Origin: Acidobacteria bacterium 37-71-11
Lineage (GTDB): Bacteria; Acidobacteriota; Thermoanaerobaculia; Thermoanaerobaculales; Thermoanaerobaculaceae
Direction: 5' to 3'
Assembly: GCA_002279285.1 (NCBI GenBank)
Contig: NCBR01000083.1
Coordinates: 1 to 14,348 of the forward strand
Length of the DNA stretch: 14,348 nt
Position numbers and translations under genes: made by a program
Shown here: piece by piece, positions 6,758 to 13,892 of the stretch
Layout: each line of letters opens with the position of its first letter
Numbering within the stretch: the first letter of the stretch is position 1
Notes under the pieces: model-generated
Told to the model about the DNA's origin: nothing
Seen by the model: only the letters and a program-made list of their open reading frames with translations
Database searches by the model: none

Positions 6758-9403
6758 ATGCATGAGGCCTTCAAGGTGGTGGTGCAGGAGCGCGGCGTCG
6801 AGGAGCTTCGCCTCGAGGCGAACGGGCTCAGGGTCCTGCTGGTGCCGGACGCGAGCGTGCCGGTGGTGGCGGCGTGCGTCGTCTACCACGTCGGGTCCCG
6901 CAACGAAGCGGTGGGCCACACCGGGTCCACGCACCTACTCGAGCACCTGATGTTCAAGGGGTCGAAGAAGTTCGACCCCGCTCAGGGGCGTCCAATCGCG
7001 CGCGTCCTCGAGCGCGTCGGCGCCTCCTTCAACGCGACCACGTGGTTTGACCGCACCAACTACTACGAGACGCTGCCGCCGGAGCACCTCGAACTCGCGC
7101 TGGAGCTCGAGGCCGACCGCATGCGCGGCGCGCTCCTGCGCGAGGCTGACCTGGCCTCGGAGATGACCGTGGTCCGCAACGAGTTCGAGCGCGGCGAGAA
7201 CGACCCCTTCGACGTGCTGCTCAAGGAGTCGTTCGCGGTCGCGTTCCGCGAGCACCCGTACCACCACCCGACGATCGGGTGGAAGAGCGACATCGAGGCG
7301 ACCTCCATCGAGCGCCTGCGGGCGTTCTACGACACCTTCTACTACCCGGACAACGCGTCGCTGGTGCTGGTCGGCGCGTTCGACCGCGCCGAGGCGCTGG
7401 CGCTCGTCGCCCGGCACTTCGGGCCGCTGCCGCGGGCGAGCCGGCCGGCGCCGCCCGTGGTGACGCGCGAGCCGCGCCAGGAGGGGGAGCGTCGCTTCGT
7501 CGTGCGCCGGTCCGGCGAGGTGGGGTGGGTCGTGGTGTCGTGGCGCGTGCCGGAGGCCGCGCACGCCGATACCCACGCGCTCGCGGTGCTGGCCGATGCC
7601 CTCGGCGGCGGGGTGACGGCGCGGCTGCACCAGAGGCTGGTGGAGACCGGCCTGTGTCTCGACGCGCAGGCGCTCGCGTGGCAGTTGCGCGACCCCGGCC
7701 TGTTCCAGGTGTTCGCGACCCTCAACCCCCCCACCGGGCACGCGAAGGTCGAGAGGATCATCCGCGCGGAGCTCGCCAAGGTGGTGGCGAAGGGGCTGCG
7801 GAAGACCGAGGTCGAGCGCGCCAGAGCGCAGGTGGAGGCGCAGACGGCCTTCCTCCGCGACTCGCCGGCGCAGGTGGCGGCCGGGCTGACGGAAGCGATC
7901 TCGGCGGCGGACTGGCGCTTCTACCTCGACTACCCCGGCCGGATCCAGGCGGTCACGCGCGACGATGTGCAGCGGGTAGCGGCGGCAACGTTCGTGGACG
8001 ACAGCGTGTCGGTGGGGTACTTCATCCCGAAGAACGGCGGCGGCGCGGCGGCCCAGGCGCGGCCGGCTCCGCCCGCGCTCGCGCCTCGCCCGTGCCACTG
8101 GCGGAGCGAGATCTCGGCCCGGGTCGTCCAGGCCGAGCTGCCGGGCGGCGGCCGCGTGCTGCTGCTGCCGCGGCGGACGAATACCACGGTCCACCTGCAC
8201 GGCTCGCTGCTCGCCGGCCACGGGCTGGTCGAACCCGAAGCGTGGACGGCCGCATCGCTCGTCCCGGACATGCTCGAGCGCGGGACCGCCAGGCACAGCC
8301 GGCTCGACCTGGCGCGCATCATCGAGGACCGCGGCATCGACCTCGACGTGTCGGGGGACGGCTTCAACCCGCTCGAGGTGTTCTGCGGGGCGCGGTGCCT
8401 GTCCCACCACCTCCCGCTCGTCCTCGACCTGCTGGCCGAGATGCTGCAGCGCCCGTCGTTCCCGGCCGAGGAGCTCGAAAAGCTGCGGACCCTGCGCCTC
8501 GGGGAGCTGGCGCAGGCGCAGGAGGACACGTTCCACCGCGCGTTCGAGGCGTTCACCCGCCTCACCTACCCGCCGGGGCACCCGTACCACCGGCGCCCGC
8601 TCGCCGAGCGGCGCTCGGGCCTCGAGCGGGCGACCCGCGACGAGCTCGTCGCCGTCCACGGGCGGCTGTACGGCCCCGCGTCGCTGGTGCTCGCACTGGT
8701 CGGCGACTTCGATCCCCGGCAGGTGATCAAGCGCCTCGAGGGCCTGCTGCAACAGGGTGAGGCGGGCTGCGCCGAGATCCCCGCCGTGGCGCGGCGGGCC
8801 CCGGAGGATGTCGCGCCGGACGAGGCCAGAGAAACGGTCCCGGACAAGCCGAACCTCGACGTGCTCCTCGGGCATCCGGGAGGCCTCCGGCGCGGCGACG
8901 ACGACTTCTTCGCCGCCGCGCTCGGCAACGCCGTGCTCGGCCAGTCCACGCTCTCGTCGCGCCTCGGCATGCGGCTGCGCGACCGCGAGGGGCTGACCTA
9001 CGGGGTGATCTCGCGCTTCTTCGGCGCCGCGCTGCTCGACGGCCCGTGGGCGGCGACATTCTCGGTGGCTCCCAACAACCTGGCGCGGGCCGTGGCGGCG
9101 GCGCGCGAGGAGATCGCGCGCTTCGTGACGGAAGGGCCGAGCGAGCAGGAACTGGCCGACGAGCGGGCGGCGATGGCCGGGTCGTACCGCGTCGGCCTCG
9201 CCACCCCCGGGGGCCAGGCGCGGGAGCTGGCGCGCTTGACGCGCCATGCGCTGCCGGTCGAGGAGATGGACCGGATCCCGGAGAGGATCCTCGCGACGGG
9301 CCGCGCCGAGGTCGCGGCGGCGGTCCGCCGCCACATCGTCCCCGAGCGCCTGTGCCTGGCGGTCGCCGGCGGCCTCGTTGCAAACCCCACTGCCGGCGGC
9401 TAG
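6758..9403 (+). CDS. M16-family zinc metallopeptidase, two M16 halves in one chain
   Basis: An 881-residue insulinase/pitrilysin-type peptidase. The inverted zinc motif HxxEH is present as H59-L-L-E62-H63. The further zinc-binding glutamate is probably E142 in VVRNEFERG. The first half (about 15-430) is the active M16 pair. The second half (about 455-870) lacks HxxEH at the equivalent place and supplies the late substrate-binding R/Y motif in LRDREGLTYGV. This arrangement is usual for single-chain M16 proteins that close as a clamshell around peptides. No signal peptide is seen at the chosen start, so a cytoplasmic site is likely, although many relatives are exported. The ATG is preceded by GGAGAG (6746-6751), and an in-frame stop at 6737-6739 rules out a longer form. 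recN follows after 12 bases. The natural substrate is unknown. Confidence 0.92.
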   Translation: MHEAFKVVVQERGVEELRLEANGLRVLLVPDASVPVVAACVVYHVGSRNEAVGHTGSTHLLEHLMFKGSKKFDPAQGRPIARVLERVGASFNATTWFDRTNYYETLPPEHLELALELEADRMRGALLREADLASEMTVVRNEFERGENDPFDVLLKESFAVAFREHPYHHPTIGWKSDIEATSIERLRAFYDTFYYPDNASLVLVGAFDRAEALALVARHFGPLPRASRPAPPVVTREPRQEGERRFVVRRSGEVGWVVVSWRVPEAAHADTHALAVLADALGGGVTARLHQRLVETGLCLDAQALAWQLRDPGLFQVFATLNPPTGHAKVERIIRAELAKVVAKGLRKTEVERARAQVEAQTAFLRDSPAQVAAGLTEAISAADWRFYLDYPGRIQAVTRDDVQRVAAATFVDDSVSVGYFIPKNGGGAAAQARPAPPALAPRPCHWRSEISARVVQAELPGGGRVLLLPRRTNTTVHLHGSLLAGHGLVEPEAWTAASLVPDMLERGTARHSRLDLARIIEDRGIDLDVSGDGFNPLEVFCGARCLSHHLPLVLDLLAEMLQRPSFPAEELEKLRTLRLGELAQAQEDTFHRAFEAFTRLTYPPGHPYHRRPLAERRSGLERATRDELVAVHGRLYGPASLVLALVGDFDPRQVIKRLEGLLQQGEAGCAEIPAVARRAPEDVAPDEARETVPDKPNLDVLLGHPGGLRRGDDDFFAAALGNAVLGQSTLSSRLGMRLRDREGLTYGVISRFFGAALLDGPWAATFSVAPNNLARAVAAAREEIARFVTEGPSEQELADERAAMAGSYRVGLATPGGQARELARLTRHALPVEEMDRIPERILATGRAEVAAAVRRHIVPERLCLAVAGGLVANPTAGG

Positions 9404-9406
9404 CAT
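9378..9406 (+). promoter_or_regulatory. Promoter of recN inside the end of the M16 gene
   Basis: TTGCAA (9378-9383), a 17-base spacer and TAGCAT (9401-9406) form a good sigma-70-type promoter. The -10 box begins with the TAG stop codon of the M16 gene. The expected start is about 9413, only three bases before the recN ATG at 9416, and no Shine-Dalgarno sequence is present. recN would then be made from a nearly leaderless mRNA independently of the upstream gene. No LexA-type box is evident. Confidence 0.55.
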
Positions 9407-9415
9407 CGTCGCACC

Positions 9416-11119
9416 ATGCTGCGCGAGCTGGAGGTCCGCGACCTCGGGATCATCGAGAAGGTCAGGCTGCAGTTCCCCGCGGGCTTCGTCGTCCTCACCG
9501 GCGAGACCGGCGCCGGGAAGTCGCTGCTGGTTCAGTCGTTGCAGCTCCTGGCCGGCGAGCGGGCCGACGCCGAGGCGGTGCGCTCCGGCAGCGACCGGCT
9601 GCTGGTGGAGGGGTGTTTCGCCACGCCGCCGGACGCGGGGGCGCGGGAGCTGTTGGCCGAGCTCGGCGTTGACGGCGGCGAGGAGCTGGTGCTGCGGCGC
9701 GAGGTTCAGACGTCCGGCCGCTCGCGCGCTTGGGTCAACGACGTGACGGTCACGGTGGGCGCGTTGCAGCGGATCGCGCCGTACCTGCTGGCGATCCACG
9801 GCCAGCACGAGCAGCGCGGGTTGACCGACCCAGCCACGCACATCGCGCTGGTGGACGCCGCCGGCGCCCTCGCGGCCGAGCGGGAGGAGGTCGCGGCGGC
9901 GTTTGCGGCGTGGCAGGAGACCCGGCAACGCCTCGAATCGCAGCGCCGCGCCCTCGCGACTCGCCGCGACCGCCTCGACGTGATCGCATTCCAGGCGCGC
10001 GAGATCGACGAGGCCCGCCCGCAGCCGGGTGAGGAGGAGACGCTCCGGGAGGAGCGCGCGTTCCTGCAGCACGCCGAGCGCATCGGCGAGCTGGTGGCCG
10101 CGGCGCTGGCGGCGCTCGGCGGCGACGGGGGCGCGGTGGCGCTGGCGCGTGCCGCGCGGGCCGTGCGCGAGCTGCAGGGACTCGGGATCGGGGTCGGCGA
10201 CACTGCGGCGGAGCTCGAGCAGGCGCAGGTGCTCGCCGAGGAAGCCGAACGCGCCGTGCAGAGCCTCACCGGCCGCGTGCGCCCGGCGCCGCAGCGCCTG
10301 GAGGAGGTCGAGACCCGGCTGGCGGCGCTCGAACGGCTGGCGCGCAAGTACGGCGGCACGCTCGAAGCGGTTCTCGAGCACCGTGCCCGGTTGCAGGCGG
10401 AGCGCGAGGAGCTCGAAGGCGTGGAGGACGACATCGCGCGCCTGGCGGAGACGGGCGGCGCCCTGGCGGCGCGTTACCTCGAGCAGGCGCGGGGGCTGTC
10501 GCACAAACGCGCCGCCGCGGCCGAGCGCTTTTCGGCGCGGGTGGCGGAGGTGCTCAAGGGCCTCGGCATCCCGCGCGCCCGCCTGCGGCTCGCGCTCGGG
10601 CTGCGCGCCTCCCCGGCGGGAGCGCTCGATGTGGACGGGGTCAAGGTCGAGCCGGCGGCCGACGGCATCGACGCCGGCGAGTTCGAGCTTTCGACCAACC
10701 CCGGCGAGGCGCTGCGCTCGATGGCGCGCATCGCCTCCGGGGGCGAGCTGTCGCGCATCCACCTCGCGATGCGGACGGTGCTGCGCGACCATCTGGCGCG
10801 CCGCGGAGCGCTCACGCTGCTCTTCGACGAGGTGGACGCGGGCATCGGCGGCAACGTCGCCGACGAACTCGGCGAACTCCTCGCTTCGCTCGGGGGGCGC
10901 GACCAGGTGCTGGTCGTCACCCACCTGCCGCAGGTCGCCGGCCGGGCCGCCGCGCACTTCGTGGTGCGCAAGCACGCGGCCCGCGGGCGCACCGTGACCC
11001 GGGTCGAGCGGGTGACGGCCGATGCCCGCGTCGAGGAGCTGGTGCGGATGCTCGGGGGCGGGGCGCCGACGCCGGCGGCCCGCCAGCACGCGCGCGAGCT
11101 GCTCAAGATACCCGGATGA
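9416..11119 (+). CDS. recN: DNA repair protein RecN
   Basis: An SMC-like ATPase that acts in double-strand break repair. The 567 residues fit the family. The N-terminal half-ATPase has Walker A GETGAGKS (29-36) in a MLRELEVRDLGIIEKV start typical of RecN, then an IHGQHEQRGL Q-loop region. A long central stretch (about 160-400) is rich in E, R, A and L with coiled-coil character. The C-terminal half-ATPase has the ABC signature ASGGELSRIHLAM, Walker B LTLLFDEVDAGIGG and the H-loop VLVVTHLPQVA. All nucleotide-binding elements are intact. It lies 12 bases after the M16 gene and overlaps the Sua5-type gene by four bases (ATGA). In many bacteria recN is SOS-induced, but no LexA site is visible here. 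Its own promoter appears to sit over the upstream stop codon. Confidence 0.97.
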   Translation: MLRELEVRDLGIIEKVRLQFPAGFVVLTGETGAGKSLLVQSLQLLAGERADAEAVRSGSDRLLVEGCFATPPDAGARELLAELGVDGGEELVLRREVQTSGRSRAWVNDVTVTVGALQRIAPYLLAIHGQHEQRGLTDPATHIALVDAAGALAAEREEVAAAFAAWQETRQRLESQRRALATRRDRLDVIAFQAREIDEARPQPGEEETLREERAFLQHAERIGELVAAALAALGGDGGAVALARAARAVRELQGLGIGVGDTAAELEQAQVLAEEAERAVQSLTGRVRPAPQRLEEVETRLAALERLARKYGGTLEAVLEHRARLQAEREELEGVEDDIARLAETGGALAARYLEQARGLSHKRAAAAERFSARVAEVLKGLGIPRARLRLALGLRASPAGALDVDGVKVEPAADGIDAGEFELSTNPGEALRSMARIASGGELSRIHLAMRTVLRDHLARRGALTLLFDEVDAGIGGNVADELGELLASLGGRDQVLVVTHLPQVAGRAAAHFVVRKHAARGRTVTRVERVTADARVEELVRMLGGGAPTPAARQHARELLKIPG

Positions 11120-11730
11120 ACCGCCTGCCGTTCACCGCCGAGAGCCACCTGACGGGCGCAGCGGACGGCGCGCGGGCCGCGCTCGCCGGAGGCGGCATCG
11201 TCGCGCTCCCCACCGAGACGTTCTACGGCCTGGCGGTGCGCCCTGACGACGAAACGGCTGTCCGCCGGGTCTTCGCCCTCAAGGGCCGGCCCGCCGAGCA
11301 GGCGCTCCTCGTCGTCGCGGCTTCGGTGGCTCAGCTCGAGCCATGGGTTCGCATCCCCTCCCGGTGGCGGGAGCGGCTCGAGGCGGTCTGGCCGGCGCCG
11401 GTGACGGTGGTGCTGGCGAGGGCGGGTGCGGCGGCGGCCGGCGCCGCCACGCTCGCGGTGCGGGTCCCGGCGCACCCGCTGCTGCGCAAGCTGCTCGCCG
11501 AGGTGGGTCCGCTCACGGCGACTTCGGCGAACGCCAGTGGGGCGCCCCCATGCGCTCGATCCGACGACGTCGTTCGCTCCCTCGGGCACGGCCTCGCGCT
11601 CTTGCTCGACGGCGGCGACACGCCCGGCGGCGCGGCGACCACGCTGCTCGACCTCACCGCGGACCCGCCCCTGGTTCTGCGCGCGGGCGCGTGGAGGCCG
11701 CCGGAAAGCTGGGGCGTGAAGGCGGTCTGA
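11116..11730 (+). CDS. tsaC: Sua5/YciO/YrdC-family protein, likely threonylcarbamoyl-AMP synthase
   Basis: This 204-residue protein probably makes L-threonylcarbamoyladenylate from threonine, bicarbonate and ATP, the first step toward t6A at position 37 of ANN-decoding tRNAs. Family marks are LPTETFYGLA (31-40), the KxR motif K56-G-R58-P, and S137-A-N139 in TSANASG. The usual proline of the KxRPxxxPL stretch is replaced by alanine (EQALLVV). It is a single-domain TsaC-type protein without the extra Sua5 C-terminal domain. It overlaps recN by four bases (ATGA) and has no clear Shine-Dalgarno sequence, so translation is probably coupled to recN. The YciO branch shares the same motifs and does not act efficiently in t6A formation, so the precise function is likely but not certain. 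Confidence 0.85.
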   Translation: MNRLPFTAESHLTGAADGARAALAGGGIVALPTETFYGLAVRPDDETAVRRVFALKGRPAEQALLVVAASVAQLEPWVRIPSRWRERLEAVWPAPVTVVLARAGAAAAGAATLAVRVPAHPLLRKLLAEVGPLTATSANASGAPPCARSDDVVRSLGHGLALLLDGGDTPGGAATTLLDLTADPPLVLRAGAWRPPESWGVKAV

Positions 11731-11732
11731 AG

Positions 11733-11765
11733 TTTCCGCAGATTTTGCGGAAAAGCTTGCGGAAA
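11733..11765. repeat. Inverted and direct octamer repeats after the Sua5-type gene
   Basis: TTTCCGCA (11733-11740) is the perfect complement of TGCGGAAA at 11746-11753 (5-base loop) and again of TGCGGAAA at 11758-11765. The two direct copies start 12 bases apart. The first arm begins two bases after the stop codon. No T tract follows on the plus strand, so this is either a non-canonical transcript end, an RNA with two alternative hairpins, or a protein binding site with three half-sites. Confidence 0.6.
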
Positions 11766-11816
11766 ACCCGGTCCGGCGCATGCAAAGCCCCCCTGCCTCA
11801 ACGGGTTATGCATCGT

Positions 11817-11832
11817 GCACTGCCGCCAGTGC
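11817..11832. other. Small perfect hairpin in the intergenic region
   Basis: GCACTG (11817-11822) and CAGTGC (11827-11832) pair around the loop CCGC. An alternative, mutually exclusive stem is GCCGC (11822-11826) with GCGGC (11831-11835). No T tract follows. It could be part of a small untranslated RNA, but nothing identifies a known RNA family. Confidence 0.35.
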
Positions 11833-11901
11833 GGCTGTATAAGATATTGTGGGCAAAGCGGTTGCGTGTATTGCCTGGAGATTGTGCCACTTGCCCGTTT
11901 T

Positions 11902-11940
11902 GGCTCGGGCGGCCGTTCCACAGGACTTTCCGGCTCGGGC
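11902..11940. repeat. Nonamer direct repeat GGCTCGGGC, 30 bases apart
   Basis: GGCTCGGGC occurs at 11902-11910 and 11932-11940, a spacing of 30 bases or nearly three helical turns. A third partial copy, GGCTCG, lies at 11949-11954, immediately ahead of the -35 box of the next gene. Same-face spacing upstream of a promoter is what an activator or repressor site pair would look like. No regulator can be named. Confidence 0.4.
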
Positions 11941-11954
11941 ATGGCGGTGGCTCG

Positions 11955-11983
11955 TTGCCCAAGGCGGCTGTGTGTGTTAGCGT
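11955..11983 (+). promoter_or_regulatory. Promoter of the carbonic anhydrase-like/hisS operon
   Basis: TTGCCC (11955-11960), exactly 17 bases, then TAGCGT (11978-11983). This is the same TTG-17-TAGnnT layout as the promoters at 285 and 9378. The predicted start near 11990 leaves a 17-base leader carrying GGAGGGAG (11997-12004), correctly placed for the GTG at 12007. Confidence 0.55.
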
Positions 11984-12006
11984 GACCGCCCTGAACGGAG
12001 GGAGCG

Positions 12007-12567
12007 GTGAGGATCAGACCCTTTGCCGGCAAGTCGCCCCGCTTCGGGGAGCGCGTGTTCGTGGCTTCGACCGCGGCCGTGATGGGTGACGTCGAGCTGG
12101 CGGACGACGTCAGCGTCTGGTACGGCGCCGTCCTGCGCGCCGACCTGCAGGAGATCCGCATCGGCGCGCGCTCGAACATCCAGGACAACGCCGTCATCCA
12201 CGTCGACGAGCCCGATTTCCCGGTCCACGTGGCGGAGGACGTCACCGTCGGGCACGCGGCGGTGCTGCACGGTTGCCGCGTCGAGCGCGGGGCGCTGGTG
12301 GGGATGCACGCGACGGTGCTCAACGGCGCGGTGGTCGGCGAGGAGGCGGTGGTGGCCGCCGGCGCCCTCGTGCCGCCTGGCATGACGGTCCCGCCCCGCA
12401 GCCTGGCGGCGGGCGTCCCGGCCCGGGTGCGGCGCGAGGTGACCGCCGAGGAGGTCGAGCACATGCGGCGCGGCGTGCGCAGCTATCTGCAGCTCAAGAG
12501 CCGGTACATGGCGGACGACGACGAGCGCGAGTTGGACGACCCCGACGACTGGGGGAGGCGCGGATGA
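12007..12567 (+). CDS. Gamma-class carbonic anhydrase-like hexapeptide-repeat protein
   Basis: A 186-residue left-handed beta-helix protein of the YrdA/PaaY/CaiE group, expected to be a cytoplasmic trimer with metal sites between subunits. The three histidine ligands are in place: H65 (NAVIHV), H83 and H88 (VGHAAVLHGC), the last two five apart as in archaeal Cam. R44 and D46 (LRADLQEIRIG), and Q59 and D60 (NIQDNAV), match other conserved active-site positions. Hexapeptide repeats with I/V/A at the turn positions run from about residue 15 to 135. A helical, acidic tail (about 140-186, with a DDDERELDDPDDW stretch) follows. The GTG start is fixed by GGAGGGAG. It overlaps hisS by four bases (ATGA). 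Members of this group often show little or no carbonic anhydrase activity in assays, so the reaction is not certain. Confidence 0.9.
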   Translation: MRIRPFAGKSPRFGERVFVASTAAVMGDVELADDVSVWYGAVLRADLQEIRIGARSNIQDNAVIHVDEPDFPVHVAEDVTVGHAAVLHGCRVERGALVGMHATVLNGAVVGEEAVVAAGALVPPGMTVPPRSLAAGVPARVRREVTAEEVEHMRRGVRSYLQLKSRYMADDDERELDDPDDWGRRG

Positions 12568-13850
12568 TCCAGCGGCCGCGCGGCACCCGCGACCTGCTGC
12601 CGCCCGAGAGCCGCCTCTGGCAGGCCGTCGAGGCGGTCGCCCGGGAGGTGTTCGGCTCGTTCGGCGGGGAGGAGATCCGCACCCCGGTCTTCGAGCCGAC
12701 CGAGCTGTTCGTGCGTTCGGTGGGCGAGAGCACCGACATCGTGCACAAGGAGATGTACACCTTCCCCGACCGCAAGGGGCGCTCGCTCACGCTGCGGCCG
12801 GAGGGGACGGCCGGCGTCGCCCGGGCGTGGCTGGAGAACCGTCTCGGCGACCGCAGCCAGCCGTTGCGCATGTACTACATCGGCCCGATGTTCAGGTACG
12901 AGCGGATGCAGCACGGGCGGTACCGCCAGTTCTCCCAGATCGGCCTCGAGATCGTCGGGGCCGACACGCCCCTGGCCGACGCGGAGCTGCTGGCGGCGAT
13001 GCACGAGTTCTTCCTGCGGCTGGGTTTCGCGGATCTCGAGATCCACCTCAACAACCTCGGCGACCCCGAGGACCGCGCCCGCTATCAGGACGTCATCCGC
13101 GCCGCCCTGGAACCGCGCCGGAGCGAGCTGTGCGCCGACTGCCAGCGCCGCCTGGACGAGAACCCGCTGCGGGTCCTCGACTGCAAGGTGCCGTCGTGCC
13201 AGGTCGCGGCCGCCGACGTCCCCGCGCTGGACGACGTGGCGGGGGAGGCGTCCCGGCAGCACGTGGCGCGGGTGGAGGCCCACCTGGAGCGGCTGGGCAT
13301 CCCGTACGTGCGCAACCGCCGCCTGGTGCGCGGTCTCGACTACTACCTGCGCACCGTGTTCGAGGTGGTTTCGCCGCAGCTCGGAACCAACGCGGTCCTG
13401 TGCGGCGGCGGCCGCTACGACCGCCTGATCGCCGATCTCGGCGGGCCGGCCGTTCCCGGCGTCGGCTTCGCCATCGGTGAGGACCGGCTGGTCGAGGTGC
13501 TGCCGGCACGGTTCAGGGACGCGTCGCTGGCCCGCCCGGCGGTGTACCTGGTGCCGCTCGGGGAGGCGGCGGGAACTGCGGTCCTGGAACTCGCACGCCG
13601 CTGGGTGCGGGAGGGCGTGCCGGTCGAGGTGGAGATCACCGGCCGTTCTCTCAAGGCGGCCCTGAAGCGGGCGGACCGCGACGGTTTCCGGGTGGTGGCG
13701 ATGCTCGGGGATGACGAGCTGGCCGCGGGAACGGTGACCGTCCGCGACCTCGCCGCCGCCAGCCAGACCTCGGTCCCGTTCGCGGGCGTGCCCGCCTTCT
13801 GGCGGGACCTGCCCGCGGCGATCGCACGCCGCGAAGGGGAACGCCCGTAA
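12564..13850 (+). CDS. hisS: Histidyl-tRNA synthetase
   Basis: A class II aminoacyl-tRNA synthetase that charges tRNA-His in the cytoplasm. The 428 residues are of usual length. MIQRPRGTRDLLP is the family N-terminus. Motif 2 lies in MYYIGPMFRYERMQHGRYRQF. The histidine-binding LVRGLDYYLRTVFE and the CGGGRYD segment follow, and motif 3 is GVGFAIGEDRL. The C-terminal anticodon-binding domain runs from about residue 325 (VYLVPLG) to the end. A cysteine set in the insertion domain, CADC with DCKVPSC, is seen in a subset of bacterial HisRS and could bind a metal. The ATG at 12564 is chosen because it gives the canonical N-terminus and follows GGGGGAGG (12551-12558). The open frame runs further upstream inside the preceding gene, but that part is not HisRS. 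It is coupled to the carbonic anhydrase-like gene by a four-base overlap. Confidence 0.98.
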   Translation: MIQRPRGTRDLLPPESRLWQAVEAVAREVFGSFGGEEIRTPVFEPTELFVRSVGESTDIVHKEMYTFPDRKGRSLTLRPEGTAGVARAWLENRLGDRSQPLRMYYIGPMFRYERMQHGRYRQFSQIGLEIVGADTPLADAELLAAMHEFFLRLGFADLEIHLNNLGDPEDRARYQDVIRAALEPRRSELCADCQRRLDENPLRVLDCKVPSCQVAAADVPALDDVAGEASRQHVARVEAHLERLGIPYVRNRRLVRGLDYYLRTVFEVVSPQLGTNAVLCGGGRYDRLIADLGGPAVPGVGFAIGEDRLVEVLPARFRDASLARPAVYLVPLGEAAGTAVLELARRWVREGVPVEVEITGRSLKAALKRADRDGFRVVAMLGDDELAAGTVTVRDLAAASQTSVPFAGVPAFWRDLPAAIARREGERP

Positions 13851-13880
13851 GGGACAAGTCGGGGCGCGGCCCGCGGGGGG

Positions 13881-13886
13881 TACAAT
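13881..13886 (+). promoter_or_regulatory. -10 box ahead of the POT transporter gene
   Basis: TACAAT, five of six matches to consensus, follows a run of G. Its last base is seven bases before the G of the GTG start at 13893, so the predicted transcription start coincides with the start codon. There is no Shine-Dalgarno sequence between them and no clear -35 (GTCGGG at the 17-base spacing). Confidence 0.5.
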
Positions 13887-13892
13887 CCGCCG

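Larger units (their letters stand above)
11731..12006. other. 276-base intergenic region before the carbonic anhydrase-like gene
   Basis: This is the longest gap between genes apart from the left flank, and it is visibly more A/T-rich in its first half than the genes around it. It holds an octamer repeat cluster (11733-11765), a 6-bp hairpin (11817-11832), an isolated TATAAG (11838-11843) without a convincing -35, a 9-base direct repeat (11902-11910 and 11932-11940) and a promoter (11955-11983). No protein or tRNA is recognisable. The open frames crossing it have no domain and no ribosome binding site. Confidence 0.6.

Noticed and set aside
9340..9416. LexA/SOS box ahead of recN
   Set aside because: I looked for CTGT-N8-ACAG or similar palindromes and saw none. 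The lineage's LexA motif may differ, so this is only absence of the common form.
6935..11089. A 1384-codon open frame antisense to the M16 and recN genes
   Set aside because: Its codons are in exact register opposite the sense codons of both genes. In that register stops arise only from sense TTA, CTA or TCA, which are very rare at this GC content. The product is low-complexity R/A/G/H-rich with no domain.
11731..12006. tRNA or known riboswitch in the long gap
   Set aside because: There is no cloverleaf, no TTCRANY T-loop in context and no recognisable riboswitch core. Only short local hairpins are present.
12273..12563. Extension of hisS 97 codons upstream of the ATG at 12564
   Set aside because: The extension lies inside the carbonic anhydrase-like gene, is glycine/arginine-rich, and precedes the canonical HisRS N-terminus MIQRPRGTRDLLP, which has its own ribosome binding site.
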